Shown here piece by piece: positions 49,401-62,389 of a stretch of 64,000 bases of DNA. The first letter of the stretch is position 1. Each line of letters starts with the position of its first letter. Under the pieces are notes generated by a model, which was given only the letters and a program-made list of their open reading frames with translations, was not told the DNA's origin and ran no database searches. A program made the position numbers and the translations under genes. Source of the DNA: Formicarius rufipectus (Eukaryota > Chordata > Aves > Passeriformes > Formicariidae); contig VXAU01004424.1 in assembly GCA_013399695.1 (NCBI GenBank), positions 1 through 64,000 of the forward strand, given 5' to 3'.

Positions 49401-52400
49401 TCTACAGCTACTCAAAAGAGGTGTTTTACAAGCAAAACTGTGAAGTTATATAAAACAACGCTCCAGCCTCAACAATGAAATGGGGTGTGTTGTCTTGCTG
49501 CTTGGGCAATAACAAATCAATGTGGAGGGGAAGCCCAGTGATGGCTGGGTCAGCACCAACCAGAATGGTGGCAGTGCCATTCTAGGTGGTCCCTGGTGGG
49601 TTTGGGGCCCAAGGCTGGACAGGCACTGCTGGAGGGCTTGTAGGGGACAAGACAGCCTGGCAGTGCAAAGCTGCTTTTCCAATTTGGCAGCTGTGACTGA
49701 GCTCAGGCTCAGGTCCAGCTGCATCTTTCCATAATAAAATTGCAAATATAACAGAAATACAGGGGGTTTATTAAAAAAAAAGTTTCATTTTCCTTCCCAC
49801 CTTAACAAATTGCTCAACAGAACGGTTTATTTGTAGAAAACCATAGAAACTTAATCACTGCTTTATATTAAAAACTTGTAATTCCCATGTCACTCCTGCA
49901 TGATACAGAATGAAATCCTCTGTGATCTGGCAAAAAGCAAGGGAGTGGAAGAGAAAAGTCATGACAAAGGTGTCCACATATTTGAGCATTTACCTCTTAC
50001 TGAATGTATCTGGAGCAGCAGCCTTACTGGGAAATAAAATAATGCAAGGGAATTTACAAGGCAACATCTGTTTCATTGTCAGAATTCATTAGCGAGGAAA
50101 AGGGGAACACAGGTACACCAGGGGGATTTGGAAAATCTGAGATTACAAGCAAATGTGTCATTCAACATCCATTATTTTCTGTTTCTTGCAACTGTGCTTG
50201 ACAGATGAAAAGAATTTGTGTCCGTCTAAAGGGTGTATGCAAAGCTTAGAAGTATTAGGGTACTCATTATCCTGCATGGAATCCTCTTTAATGATTTGTT
50301 CTGTGACCATATACAGGATCACAAATGCAATAAAGTGGGAAATACTGAGTTAAAGCAATGTCTGGCATGGTCATGTCATCTATATAATAAACAAATGTCA
50401 ATGTGGAGTTATAAATAATCTTTTTATCCTAATCTTGAATTGATCCAATACCAGATGTATACACACATCATGAAAATTCCTTAGCTTTGAAGAGAGGACA
50501 ATAACTGTAATATAAAGTTAGAGAGATATATGTGTGTGTTTCTTATGGGTAGTATATGTTACAGGCAAGAGGGCACGGGGCCCTTGTCTTTCCTGCAGTC
50601 AATGCTGGTACCTCTGTGCCGAGCATGACACGCTCCTGTGAGCATACAGGCTGCAAGAATCACTCTGGGCCAGTAAAGATCTCCCCAGTGGCAGGCAGAT
50701 CCTTAGAAGCATAGAAAAAGATTTTATAAAGAACATCTTTATGTGGGAGATCTGAGGACACCTGAGGTTTCCCTCTTTACAATGGAAAGAAAGAAGGAAC
50801 ATGCGATGAAATATCACGTAAACATGTATCAATGTTGAAGTACCAATCTTGGGCAGCTAAATCAGTCCTTTTGTTCCGGACCTCTTTTTAATTTTGTTTA
50901 TATGAGATATTTCTGTCCAACAGGGTTTTTTACGTTGTAACAATTGCATTAAAAAAAAAAAAATCCAGTCGCATCAGTCAAGCAGTGTCTTGGATCTGAC
51001 TCAGTCCAGTGAGAATCTTTCCATTGACGTCATTAAGCTTTTATTCAGGCTCTTAATCTGCAATCAATCAGCCCTTAATATTATTCTGTGCAAAGCTCCA
51101 TGCCTTCGTTTGGAGATAGAAAAAGATGAGACCAAACACTTGTCCCTGCTACCAGTGCTGGCAAAAGTGCCTGGGTCATGATTACATTTTCAGTGAGCCT
51201 CAGTCAGGAGTTAACTCAAAATGCACTGTTCTGCCTTTGCTCCCTTGTGTTCATTTCTCTAGCTTCATGGATTGGTTTCCACAATACGCTGGACTGTGTC
51301 TGCTTATCTAGGCTGGGGAACCCATTCCCATGGCATCCTGAGTGCTGTTGGAGACAAGCAACCTAAGCCATGGGCTGGCTCCAGGAGCACACAGTGTGTC
51401 CTAGAAGCAGGCTCTGGGGCATTAAATCCTTCTGCAGTAGCATGAGCTATTTACTAATGGTGCTGAGAAACTGTATTAGATTGTCAGGAAAAGAAAAAGA
51501 CATAGCTCTCCTAATCTTCCTTGGCCTTTCCCACCACTGCATTCAGTGCATCTTGTTTAACCTTTCAATCTCCAATGGCTATAGCCATGGCTGTATTTCC
51601 TCTGAACGAGCTGCCGGAACAAGGACCATCTGTCTAGGGGTTCTGATGATACGGGTTTCATCTCTTGTTATGTTCTGAAGGCCTTTCTGCTATACTTTCA
51701 TCATATGTCTTTTGTTAAAGGAAAGAGAATGTGAGCCTGGCTCCCCCATGTCCTGTGGGAACAGTTGCACAGGACAATATATAGCTCAATAAATCACACA
51801 CATACAAACACACTCTCTGGGACTATGATTTGTCTGGTAGTGGGTGAAATAAGTTTCCTCATTTAGGAGGAAAAAAGAACTGGCAAAAAGGAAGAACTAA
51901 AACAAAGGGCATTGTCAGAGGTGTCTGAAACATGGTCTGGGTACACTGGAAGTTGAGAGGTCACCTAGAGTGACAGAATGGAAGGCTGCACACCAGAAAC
52001 AGGTTCAAACCAGGCAGTGTGGAAAAATGTGAAACACTGACTGCAGAGGTGCCCGAGATGGCAAGGTTCAGTGTGGGAATGGTGGCCTGCTGCTTCCTAT
52101 TGCAACTCTGTCATTTATGTTTGGAAACCATTCAGCAAACCCTTGGCAGTACTTGCTTCTGTGCTTAGGTGCCCCTGAAAGAATAAAAATTAACCAGCAA
52201 AGCCATGATGCCAGTCATCAGGGAGACTAGTTTTAACTTTAAAGTACAGGGCTTTAAGGATTTCTCTTGAGCTTAGTTCATCAGAGACACAGGTACGCAC
52301 CTATATCTGAAGGTGTAGGTGGGTCTTCATCCAGGAACTAAATTGGAGGCTAAATGGGCAGACGCAAACAGAAACTGCAGGTTCAGGATGTGTCCACATA

Positions 52401-54913
52401 TCTAAAGTAGACCCCAGGTCTCTCCTGCCTTGGTCCCTCATCTTATTCTTGCTGACTGCCTCATTCATGCCATGGATTGAGGGGGGAAGTGTATAGATTT
52501 GGGACAGGAAAAGGAAACAGTCACGCACAGAGGAATGCAGGCCCCAGGGCTGCTAGCCGACAGCAACTTTCTCTCAAACCAGTGAGCACACACTGCCCAA
52601 CACTGGTTTTGCAGACCTGAGAGGTGGGAGAGCCCCAAGGGCTAACCTGAGAGTCAGGGAGAAAGGAGAGGAGCAACTAAGTTTAGAAGTGTTCTTGAAC
52701 GGTTGACACATCTGAGTGAGGGCAAAGATGGTCACGGATCTCTCGCAGGAGGTTTTTTTTGTTTGTTTTTTTTTTTTCTTCTAAAATATTGTGTAGGAAA
52801 TGGGCCATAGGTCTGTCCAGCCCTTCCCTGAGAAGTGCTTCAGGCACTCAGAAGCAAACACTGGTTCTTTCTGTTTGGTAAAGAACCTTACTGTATGAGT
52901 AGCTTTGTTACAATGCTAAATATTAAATTGCAATTACTTGAACCTAAGACTTAATTTGAGGTAAAGCCATAAAATAAATTATTCTTGTCTCTCATCATTC
53001 ATCATTTATGGGAAGATATAAGCAGATACAAGTCACAGCTGGAAAATGAGGAGTGATTGAGGGAGCAGCCAGAAGGCTTTGTTGTAGCCACAATTATTTT
53101 GTGCTTGTGAATTATGCCAACAATAGCAAATATATTTACAGATTTAGTAGCACATTCAGGATGATCTCTTGATGTGTAAAGTAAGTTCAGATACCCTGAT
53201 ACTACATATTCTGCAGTGATACGCTTTATCAACAACACACAGCTCTTTTTCTGAATTGCTTCTGAATACTCCAGATGCTCTATAAGACTGAAGGTCTTTG
53301 TACTATCAATCATGGGAGAGCAATAATTTTAGATTTCACAATGACAAGGCTTGTTCTGAAAAAATCTTTCCCTCTTAAAGGCCCCCTCTTGACTTTGAGT
53401 AGTTTAGGCTTGCAGGTCTCTCTACTTTTCAAGTCTATAATTTACAGATAAAAACTGAAAAACAGGTATCTGTCTTCAATATTTATCCCAAGTGTTAATA
53501 TAATATAATACTAAAGTAATGATGCTCAGCTTTGGGGGTGGGGGTGGTGTGAGACCTTTCCTTATTTGACTTATGGCCACAGGAAATTAAAAAGTTTAAG
53601 ATGAGAAGGGACAAAATACGTTATGTGGAGAACTGTTTCTTGTATTGTTACCCTCTGGCCTCAGGGGACCTGCTAATAGCCTGGCTGTGTCACAAGGCTC
53701 CTGCCATTCCAGGCATCCTTGGAGCCTTACCATCTGGACATGCAAGAAATGTGAATGTCAGTTCACAAGCCACATTTTTTTTGCTTTCAGCATGGCAAGA
53801 AAAAACAAAAACAAAAACATGTGGAAATTGTGAAATTAATATAAATAATTGTTCACAGAAATTGAGAGAAAAAAGTATCTGACACACGTAATGTACAAAA
53901 TACCATGATGTTTAAATCAAATTGATTGTATCTGATGGGATAGCCTGTATTCAGAGGTGCATCTATCCTACAGCCAGAGAAACCTCCTCTCTTCAGCATT
54001 GCAGAACTATTAAAAATGGGTGATACCCTGATTTTCCATCTAACAATGCTGCTTGGCCAACTTCAATTGAACGAGTCTCACAAATAAAAAGTTGCAAAGT
54101 TGTTGCTGGTTGTATTGGAGCTCAAATTTCTCAGCCCAGCAAACCAGAACTCCAGTAGAGAAAAAGGAGAGGAACTGCAACCTGCCTGGGAAATCTGTGG
54201 GAGGACTGCTGAGCAGCCTGGCATGAAAGAAAGGGTGCTCTGCCTGTGCTAAACCTGCCACCCTTGGTTGTATCTGCAAGCAACAGATGCTGGGGTCAGC
54301 TCTACCATGCAAAAGATTTTGAGGAAAATCATGACTAGAGCTCTGCAGAAAACTACCTTGTTTCTGACCCACTGACTAACTAGAGACAGAAGAATAAAAA
54401 AATAATCATCTGGGTCAAAGCATTACAAAGCAGTGCCTAAGGTTCTAAGGTATCTGGACAAGCATTTCCACAGAGGGGATTAGCACAACTGGGTTCATGA
54501 GCTGAGTTTCCTGCTGTTTTGCTTCCCTTGTCTCTGGCTCCCCAGGTTGGGACACCTGCAGAAAGCCCCTGGAGCATTGTGGCTGAGCACCCACTCCCTG
54601 GCTCCTGGAGGGCTTCTGCCTTTGGACAGAGGAGCCCACCAGAATGGGGCAAGCTGCAATTCAACTTGACCCTAAAACTTAAAGCAGGAAGAGAGACAAG
54701 GTTTTTAACTGGTCCCGTCTAGCCTTTTGTTCCCAACCACCAGAAGGTGAATTATGAAGGATTTGAGCTGCACTGTTATTCTTTTGGGTAAATGCTACTG
54801 ACGTCTGAGCAGCCTTGCTGGCAGTTCTTTTGGATTTCTATTATATTTGTATATTTTAAGCCCAAGAAAAACATCTGAGATCACAGAGTAGGTACTTTCA
54901 GCAAAGCCTAGGG
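46479..54913. other. Long gene-free stretch
   Basis: It contains short homopolymers only: an A run near 47293, A13 at 50951-50963 and a T/G-rich run near 52750-52780. Moderate CpG content occurs near 48030-48080. All open frames are short or overlap on both strands, and no mobile element or RNA gene could be identified. Confidence 0.55.
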
Positions 54914-54940
54914 AAAAACCAAACCAAACCAAACCAAAAC
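54914..54940 (+). repeat. Short (CCAAA)n microsatellite
   Basis: About five CCAAA units occur in tandem with no G or T. It is a small relative, by composition, of the A/C tracts at 1.04 kb and 20.5 kb. Confidence 0.85.
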
Positions 54941-57061
54941 TAACACAGAACTGTAATAAACGTGCCCTTGGAAGGAGGCTATCTCAGTGCTCTGCCCTGC
55001 TGCCTGCTCCCAGCACATGGGTGCTGGGCGAGGAGGGGCATACTGGGATGGGCACTGGCACTGGTCCTGCGGGGGGGGGCTTCTGCCCCTGCAGAAGGAG
55101 ACGAGAAAGTTGGGCTGAAAAGTTGTGCAGCTCCTGTGGTGCTGCAACCAGGGGCCATTTGCTGAGGCCCACCAAGCTGTGTCTTAGATGAGCTCTTGGT
55201 TTTGCCTCTGCAGGCGCTGCACTTTGCAACGGCATGCTATAAACTCAGCGAGAATGTCAGCACAGCCTGAAGGCAACCAGCAGGGAAACAACCCCAGGTC
55301 TGTTTTTTTCACTCTTTCTAAATATATGGGCAGTGACAGGTGTAAAATTACACCAACCAGGCAATAACTCAGACCTGTTTGAGTGCCAATTATGTGTCTT
55401 TTTACAACATTGGGCCTCTGCCTGAACACATCATTTAGGAGAAAAATATGTTGTAAAAGAGTATTCACTCTAAAGAATGTTATAAAAATGATTCTTAAAA
55501 TTGGTCTCACTTGTTTAATCTTCAGTCCTTTCCCCTGCTCCTCCCCCATTCTTGGATAAAGGAGCTCTGAATGTCCTGTGTTGCATGCACAATCTTGTAG
55601 AGTTAGCGAATAGGCCATCAAAAATAAATATACATAAATCTTAGCCATGTATGGTCTCCAGACGAGGAAAATGGCTCACAGAACTCAGAAAGATGACCAC
55701 CCATAAAAAAAATGCTGGACACTATTATTTTCATGGCAGAGACTCAAGCCACGCAGTGTACAGCACAGTTTACAGAAGAGTGCTAATTTAACACACCAGC
55801 TTGGCAGGCAGAGCAGTTCAGTGGGTTCAGGCATGGTTATGGACTGGCACTGGTGAGTGCCACCAAAACTAAGAGTTTAGTAGCTAAAATTTAGGTGTAG
55901 ATGGTGGGATCCTGTCTCTAAAACATACGCATGTGGATACTGTCCTTTGCTAACAGGAATGCTGTAAGTATGAATTCATTGCCCACTTTGTGGGCAGAAC
56001 CACTGCCTGCTCAGAAGCTTGGAGGCCCTCTGTGGCAAATCAAGGAAACCCTTCCAAGGAAGAAGGCTCAAAGAAGATAGGCAAGGATGGTGTGTTCATG
56101 AAGCTCAGAAAAGCATATAGGAAGTGACCACTGCTGTCATACAGGAAGCTGAACTTATCTCAACACAAAGGAGTGTAGACGATGGCCTATGTTTTAAACA
56201 GCTGTATCTCTTATGTTGGTCAACTGGTTGTGTAAATGGACTTCCCTAAAATAATTAATAGGGAGTATTGTCTTCCTGAGCCAGACAGTCCAGCATGGGA
56301 GAAATCTATTTGTGGCTCAGCCCCACTCAGAGTCTAAAAATTAACCAACAAAATGGACCCTGAAGAGATCAGTGTGTCTGAGCTGCCCTCAGCCAGTAAT
56401 GTGAATCATGTTTGTACTGCAGTCCAACAGTATGTCGCAACTGTTTTATTGTGTTTGCCTCATGGTTTCAGGATGTTGCTGTATCCCTCTGTTAAATCAA
56501 AATCCTATGTAATGTCAAATACTTACAAATAAGTAAATTTGATACTAAACATCAAATCCTTCTTGTGTGAAACATCTGAAAGAACTTGGTCAGAGGATAT
56601 TTAACTCATGACAATTTCATACCTTACCCTCACCAGGAGACAGGCTTAGGGATCAATTTCTCAAGCTCTTTGGTGCACAGTACTCTTGTCAGTAAAGCTG
56701 ATTGCCCATTTTCTCTAGAGGTTATCACACTTGGTGTCACTGCAATTTCCAGTATTTCCCTGTAGTTTCCCAACCTGCAGATGACTAAGTGAAACTAATG
56801 TGAAACCACAAACTCCTTTGCAAACTTTCCAAAGCATTGCATAAGCCTTTGGAAACCCTCTCACTTTCATGCCCCCAAGTTTCTATCCAAGCTCTTCTCA
56901 CTCATTTCCTTATCCCTCAGGTTGCGCACAATCAGGTATTGGAGTTCACATGAGCAGAAAAATCACGTTCTTATTATTTGTCCACGTTCTGTACAGCTGA
57001 AGGGGAAAGGCCAAGCTCTTATTCTTGAACAGGAGCATGCAGAATGATTCAAAGCATGTCC
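54941..57061. other. Non-coding stretch with a G9 run
   Basis: A nine-base G run lies at 55071-55079 in a locally GC-rich area (54990-55250). A minus-strand frame of 154 codons at 55184-55648 shows no family resemblance. Nothing else is recognised. Confidence 0.55.
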
Positions 57062-57210
57062 ATGCTATTTACATTTTTATAATTATATTATACACAATAA
57101 CACCATTTTATAATGTGATACTATAATATTAAATTTTTCAATTAGTTTTTATTATTACATATAAAGGTATGTTTTTATATTTAAATGTGCAAGTTCATAT
57201 TTTTTTGCCA
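57062..57210. repeat. AT-rich low-complexity block
   Basis: About 150 bases are strongly A+T-rich with runs such as TTATAATTATATTATA. This could be easily melted or matrix-attachment-like DNA, but no specific signal is present. Confidence 0.6.
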
Positions 57211-60200
57211 GCTAGTGGAAACAAGCGACTAGAATCATGAAGCCCTAAAGTAGTTGTGACGTATCAGATGAACATGGAAGTGCTTTGTCTTGTGGCACAG
57301 ACATATTTGTAAGAAATCATTTCACACATGCAGTTATGCTACTGATGGACAGTTTTCTTTTGCTGACACTGTATTCCTCAGTCTGCAGAAACTGTTTCTT
57401 TCCTTACAATCCCTGTTTTAATAACACTTCAAGCCATTTAAAAATCCACACTCCAAGCACAGTCGGGGGGTGCAGAGCAGTGCAGAGGTTATGGCAAGAA
57501 GAGCGCAGCCAAGTCTGGGGCTCACACAGATGTTTCTGTGGAGAGACACTCCTTTTGGTAAGGGAGCCACCACGCAAAACTCAGGGGTTACACATTCCCA
57601 CATAAAGGAGAAAATGCACATTTGTTAGCACGAAGCAGTAATCTGCACCAAGTCTCAAACACATATTCCCTGGGCTGTTCTGTTCAGCTAGCTCCTTTTA
57701 AACTGAGGTGTCTTGCTGTGGGGTTTTTGCATGTGAATTCACAACCAGGCCTCTGCTTTGACCTTCTTGATATCATCCTGGCCTGGGACCACCTTTACCG
57801 TTTCTTAATTTGCTCTCTTAATTTACTCCCAGAGTCCCAATTCACACCAGCCTCTTTCCAGCTGGGAATAAGAAGATGCTTCCAAACTCTTGGCACCATT
57901 TCTAGGAATCATCACAACCCTTCCCTCCCTCTCACTGTCATTGCCAAAGACTGAACTACAAGTTTACCTTTTGAGACCCATTTATATTTCAAATTCAGAT
58001 CAATGGAAGCAAAAAGGCTAAAACATACTCAGTGGAGCAATCAATCATTGAAATAGGTTGCCTTTCTCCATGTGAGGAAATGGTCTGTGAGGCTTTTTTC
58101 TCTTCTCCAGAGGGAAGTGGAAGGAGAAATGGGGGCTTCTGGGTTTGGGACATTTAGGGTTCCTCTGGACTCCATTGGGTTCAGGTATAGTAAATTGGTG
58201 GACAGTGTTATTGAGCATCTTTTAGAAACCTAAATAGTTACAGTCAGCATAATGGTCCAGTGGTTCTGAGGCAGTCAGCAGTAAATGGCCACCCAGGGGA
58301 AAGCCTGTGGTAATTGGTTTATAAAACTGATCAAACTAAAATCAAAAATCAGATTACAAGAAGGAAGGAAAGTGCATTTGTGAAAGGAGATTTTAATTAG
58401 TATAAGAGGGCAGCAAAAAGGCTGCAATAGCTGCTTGTCTTACCTATTCTGTGTTGGAAAGGCCAAATTCCAAAAAATATACTGCCACCAATATATTCTG
58501 GAGGATGTCCTTGCATCTGCTTGGATCTACTTGCAGAATACCCCATGAAATAATTGTGTTTCAGTCTGTAGAGAATACTGGTACTGGAGGCAGTACAAAC
58601 TAAAGTGCCTTTTATTCAAAAGGGTTTGGCTTGTTAGTGAGATTGGACCAGCAGATGGTAAATACCAGCTTTTAATACAATATAATGCAGTTTGCTGCAG
58701 AAAAATGTAACATAATTTAATATGAAGGTAAGGAACCAATCAGTCAGAGCAATGAGCAGGGAAGGGGATTGAGAGTATTACGGAAAAATCATTGAAACCA
58801 TGAGGCCAGTGCACAGCTGCAGTAATAAAGTCTCTCATAAAGTGGAAGGGACTATAAGAGAGGACTTAGTGTAGAGGGTATTAGTCAGAGCCCCATCTGC
58901 TCTAAGCCCCACAGCATGTAAGGGGGCTGTTAATGGCTCAGAGGGGTACAGAGCAGCTCAGGATGAAGACATCTATTTTACTAGCATGTTTGTGGGGGAG
59001 AGGTGACTTATATGGAGGTTTCATCATCCTGCAGGATGCTCTTCTACAATTGAAGGGAAGGAGACATGAAGGTGAACCCTGGTTTGTAACTGTCTGGTCT
59101 TCAAGTCTTTACACTGAGAAAATTTCTTGTATTTTTCACATGTTTTCTGGTTTTCTTAGCTCCAAATAAGACCCAAATAGGTATTTCACTATTTGTGTGA
59201 CCAGCAACTCTAGGCAATCCCTGGTGCCCTGATGCCAAGGAAGCATTGTACAGAGGCACACTGGTTAGCCAGAATAATGTTTTTTAGACCAACCTGCTCC
59301 CAGAAGACCATTCCAGAGAAAACAATTGTCTTCCTCAAATTCCACAAAACCTGAGCTAGATTTCTCCAGATAAATATTGGAAAATCTCTGAATTATTTAA
59401 TGCTGTTATTCTGATTTTTTTTGCAAAGTTCTGTTCAGATGCCTACAATTTTCTGATTTGTTAAGCTAAAAGGTTCACTTTAGATCCAAAAGTCAAGTTG
59501 AGGTTCCCCTCCTTGTGTCACATCCCCCCCAAACAGCCTGAGAGCAGGCTATGCTACATTACCCCTGTATGATGTATGTCATTGTACCCCAGAGTGCCGC
59601 ACCAGGGACCGTCTTCGTCTTCCATGGGATTGTAGAGTGATGAATGAGTGCAGAATCTGACTGAGAAGGAATTAATGAAGTTTAATACTGTCTTTGGCCA
59701 GCCACAGCAACCACCACTTGATAGCTGAAGAAATTATTACATTCCACAAGAAACCATGTCATTAAACCTACAGGAACCTCCATATCAAACACAAGCATGT
59801 GTCGCTACCCCAGATGAAAGTACATATGAGGCATAGAAGGGGGAAGAGTTTTTAGTGCCTCTCCTTTACAAAGGCTTATGTGTTTGAGAAATAAGCCATG
59901 CAGCCAAGGGGAGCTAGCAGAAAAGATGTAAAAGAAGCCCTCAAAACCCCCCATCCCAACAGTGCAATATAAAAAGCTATGCAAGAAAGAAAGGATGTCT
60001 GATTTGGTTAGAAGCATAAGGCAAGAGATTATCCCCTTTTGTCTGGTTTTTCCTCTGATTTGTGACCAGTGCATAGCCTTAGTGTATTAACAGATGTGTA
60101 CTAAAAGGACTTTCTTCATTGCCACTTTTCCTTTTAAAGGAAATAGTCCACACTTCCTCATTTGGCTAAAAGCCTAGGGTCAAAGGGAAGGACAGTACTG

Positions 60201-61572
60201 CTGCTGCCTGAGATTCAGAAGTGCATCTCAGCCTCTCCACCATCAACATGAAAAAGAAGCATGTGAAAAAATTCTTGCCATTGTAGTCACTAGTCCGGTA
60301 TTCTGATTTCACACATGGAATATATCTGCTAAGGAAGCAGATGCCAATTTTATACAGGCAATCTTTAGAGCAAAACCACACTTTAAATAATGAGGGAGTG
60401 GGGAAGTGCATCAAAGGTTGGAATGAAACTTCATGTTACCATGAATAAAGGCTAGCAGTGCTCTGGATGCCTTCAGAGCTGAATCTGTGTGATATTCTCA
60501 TAAATAAGTTAAGTGAGCGTGATGGAATTTTGCTCACATTAATTCACTTCCCATGAATACAGAAACATGAGGCGTCCCTAACCCTCTCCCTCTCCTGGAC
60601 CCAGGCCCAGTTACCCAAGAACATGTCCTGGTTGTGTGTTGAACGGCACAGTCTGGGAGCCACTCTTAGCCAAACTCCCCCTCTTTGCTGGTGTGCTCAG
60701 CATCCGCAGTAACACAGAGCCTGCTGCAGCTCCTGCGTCATGAGGGCCACTACAAGCCTCAGCCCACTTGCCAAACACCTGGAGGGCCTGAAAGGGCCAG
60801 TGTGCTACCTGCCACTTCAGAACAAGGCTTTCTGTGTGCTGAAGGTCAGGTTCCCAGTTTGCACAGTAACATGACCTCCCCTCCCCTGTCTATGTTCAGT
60901 GCAGGCTTGATTGGCACCAGGATTACAGCACTGAGTTGAATGTCTTTCCATCAGCTCTGTCCCCATGTCTGGGACATCCTGGAACATATTCTCCATCTCT
61001 TCAGGCAGCAAAACTGGAGACACATTTTGGCTCTGCAGCCACGGGGTGAGGGGCCTGTCCTGGGGGAGCGCTGAGGGACAGTGCCATGGGAAGGCAGGAT
61101 ACACTAGCCTGCTCCCTATGCATTTTGACCTCACACCCATTTCCAGGCCAGGAAGAGCTAGGGGGAAATGACACTCACTTTGTATGAGCAAGATTTGTCT
61201 CAGGAGAAAGGAGAGATTAGGATTAGCTCATGCCAGAAATTTGATCAAAACCATGACCCAGTCTGCATCCAAACAATTGTAACTGGAGATACTAAGCTAG
61301 AAATACAACTCTAATGTATGTTCTGTGGTGACTGTCCCAGCTTGGTATTACTATTGTCCTGAAATGGGAAGTGGGACAGCATAAGTGACCTATTTCCCTT
61401 CTGACCACAAGTTGTAGTAAAACAACTGTTTTATTTTTACATTGTCCTAATATTAACTTCTAAAATAATGGAACAACAACCACATTTAAGGAAGTGTGAA
61501 ATATTACTTGTTTTTAAACACCCATACTTCCTGAAACGAGTGCAAAGACTGAATAGCTGAGTTTAGTGATAG
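57211..61572. other. Non-coding stretch, nothing recognised
   Basis: No exon, repeat family or RNA gene is supported. The part at 59510-59660 has a few CpGs and an unusual composition that could be an old element, but I found no matching ends. Confidence 0.55.
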
Positions 61573-61577
61573 CCCAG
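61573..61577 (+). repeat. Left target-site duplication, CCCAG
   Basis: The five bases CCCAG directly before the LTR are repeated exactly at 62385-62389 directly after it. Confidence 0.85.
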
Positions 61578-61867
61578 TGTCTTGGTTTTTAGTAGCCAGG
61601 GTCAGTTTGTCACTGTGTGGGTGTGTATTCTAAAGCCTCTATGCCATTTTTTCCATGAACTGCTCACAATGGCACATTAGCAGCTATTGTCTAAGGGACT
61701 GCACGCCCCTCAGGCTGCAGGCTGGGTGTTTTGGAACTTCTGTGAGATAAGGAAATTCTTCTGCCTCCACACCCACCTGAAGGGTCATGTCTGCTAATGG
61801 CCCATCAGGGGTATCAAAAATAGGTCATTGTTTATCTCACAGAGTAAATCACCCATTGTTTAAGTCT

Positions 61868-61910
61868 CCGCCCTGGGGGAGGGACTGGGCGGAGCCTAGG
61901 TGAATATAAG
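61868..61910 (+). promoter_or_regulatory. LTR U3 promoter: GC boxes and TATA box
   Basis: CCGCCC at 61868-61873 and GGGCGGAG at about 61887-61894 are Sp1-type GC boxes in opposite orientations. ATATAAG at 61904-61910 is the TATA box. Transcription would be expected to start about 25-30 bases further on, near 61935. Confidence 0.55.
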
Positions 61911-62073
61911 CAGAGGATTTTTGGGCCTAGGGAGCTCTCTTCAGATCTAGAAGAGGACCTGAACCACGAGCAGACTGCGACTGCCACCAGACTGCAACCA
62001 TCACTCTCACCAGCAGAGGATTTCAACTGCTCTTTGGAGGGACACGCCAAAGCTTTTTCTTCCCATCCACCAA

Positions 62074-62089
62074 CCCCCCCCCCCGGGGG
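62074..62089. repeat. C11G5 run inside the LTR
   Basis: Eleven C residues are followed directly by five G residues. The run is prone to slippage, and its length in the assembly may be unreliable. Confidence 0.85.
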
Positions 62090-62303
62090 TGACCCAGCAC
62101 CGGCTACTCATCTCATCACCTGCGGTCTGTAAAATACCTCCGTGCCTGCCAGGGACAGAGACTGGGGGAGGGAAGGGGTTTTGCTCAGGTTGTTTTTTCT
62201 TCTATTTTACTCGGTTAGTTCTGGTTGTTTTTGTTTATCTTAAATATATAGATATATATAAATTATAGCTAGGAACTGTTATCCTTCCATTTATCATATC
62301 TTA

Positions 62304-62309
62304 ATTAAA
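62304..62309 (+). terminator. LTR polyadenylation signal ATTAAA
   Basis: ATTAAA lies 75 bases before the LTR end and about 400 bases after the TATA box, in an AT-rich stretch. This is the expected position for the R/U5 polyadenylation signal. Confidence 0.45.
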
Positions 62310-62384
62310 ATTTGTTTTGAAATTGAAGGAGATTTGTCCCTCTGTTTTAACTATAAATTTTTCTAAGCTCTCTAAACTTAGACA

Positions 62385-62389
62385 CCCAG
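62385..62389 (+). repeat. Right target-site duplication, CCCAG
   Basis: An exact copy of the left five-base flank. The two copies being identical suggests the insertion is not very old, though five bases carry little dating power. Confidence 0.85.

Larger units (their letters stand above)
61578..62384 (+). mobile_element. Solo LTR of an endogenous retrovirus, ERVL-like
   Basis: The element is 807 bases long. It begins TGTCT and ends AGACA, a perfect five-base terminal inverted repeat with the TG...CA ends of retroviral LTRs, and it is flanked by a perfect CCCAG duplication. Inside, in the expected order for a + strand LTR, are GC-box-like sequence (about 61868-61895), a TATA box (61904-61910) and an ATTAAA polyadenylation signal (62304-62309). 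There is no primer-binding site, gag/pol/env sequence or second LTR beside it, so it is a solo LTR left by recombination between two LTRs. A five-base duplication is typical of ERVL-type elements. The opening sequence resembles, from memory, LTRs common in songbird genomes. Confidence 0.85.

Noticed and set aside
61832..62050. A 72-codon minus-strand frame inside the LTR
   Set aside because: It lies antisense across the U3/R part of the LTR and is open by chance.
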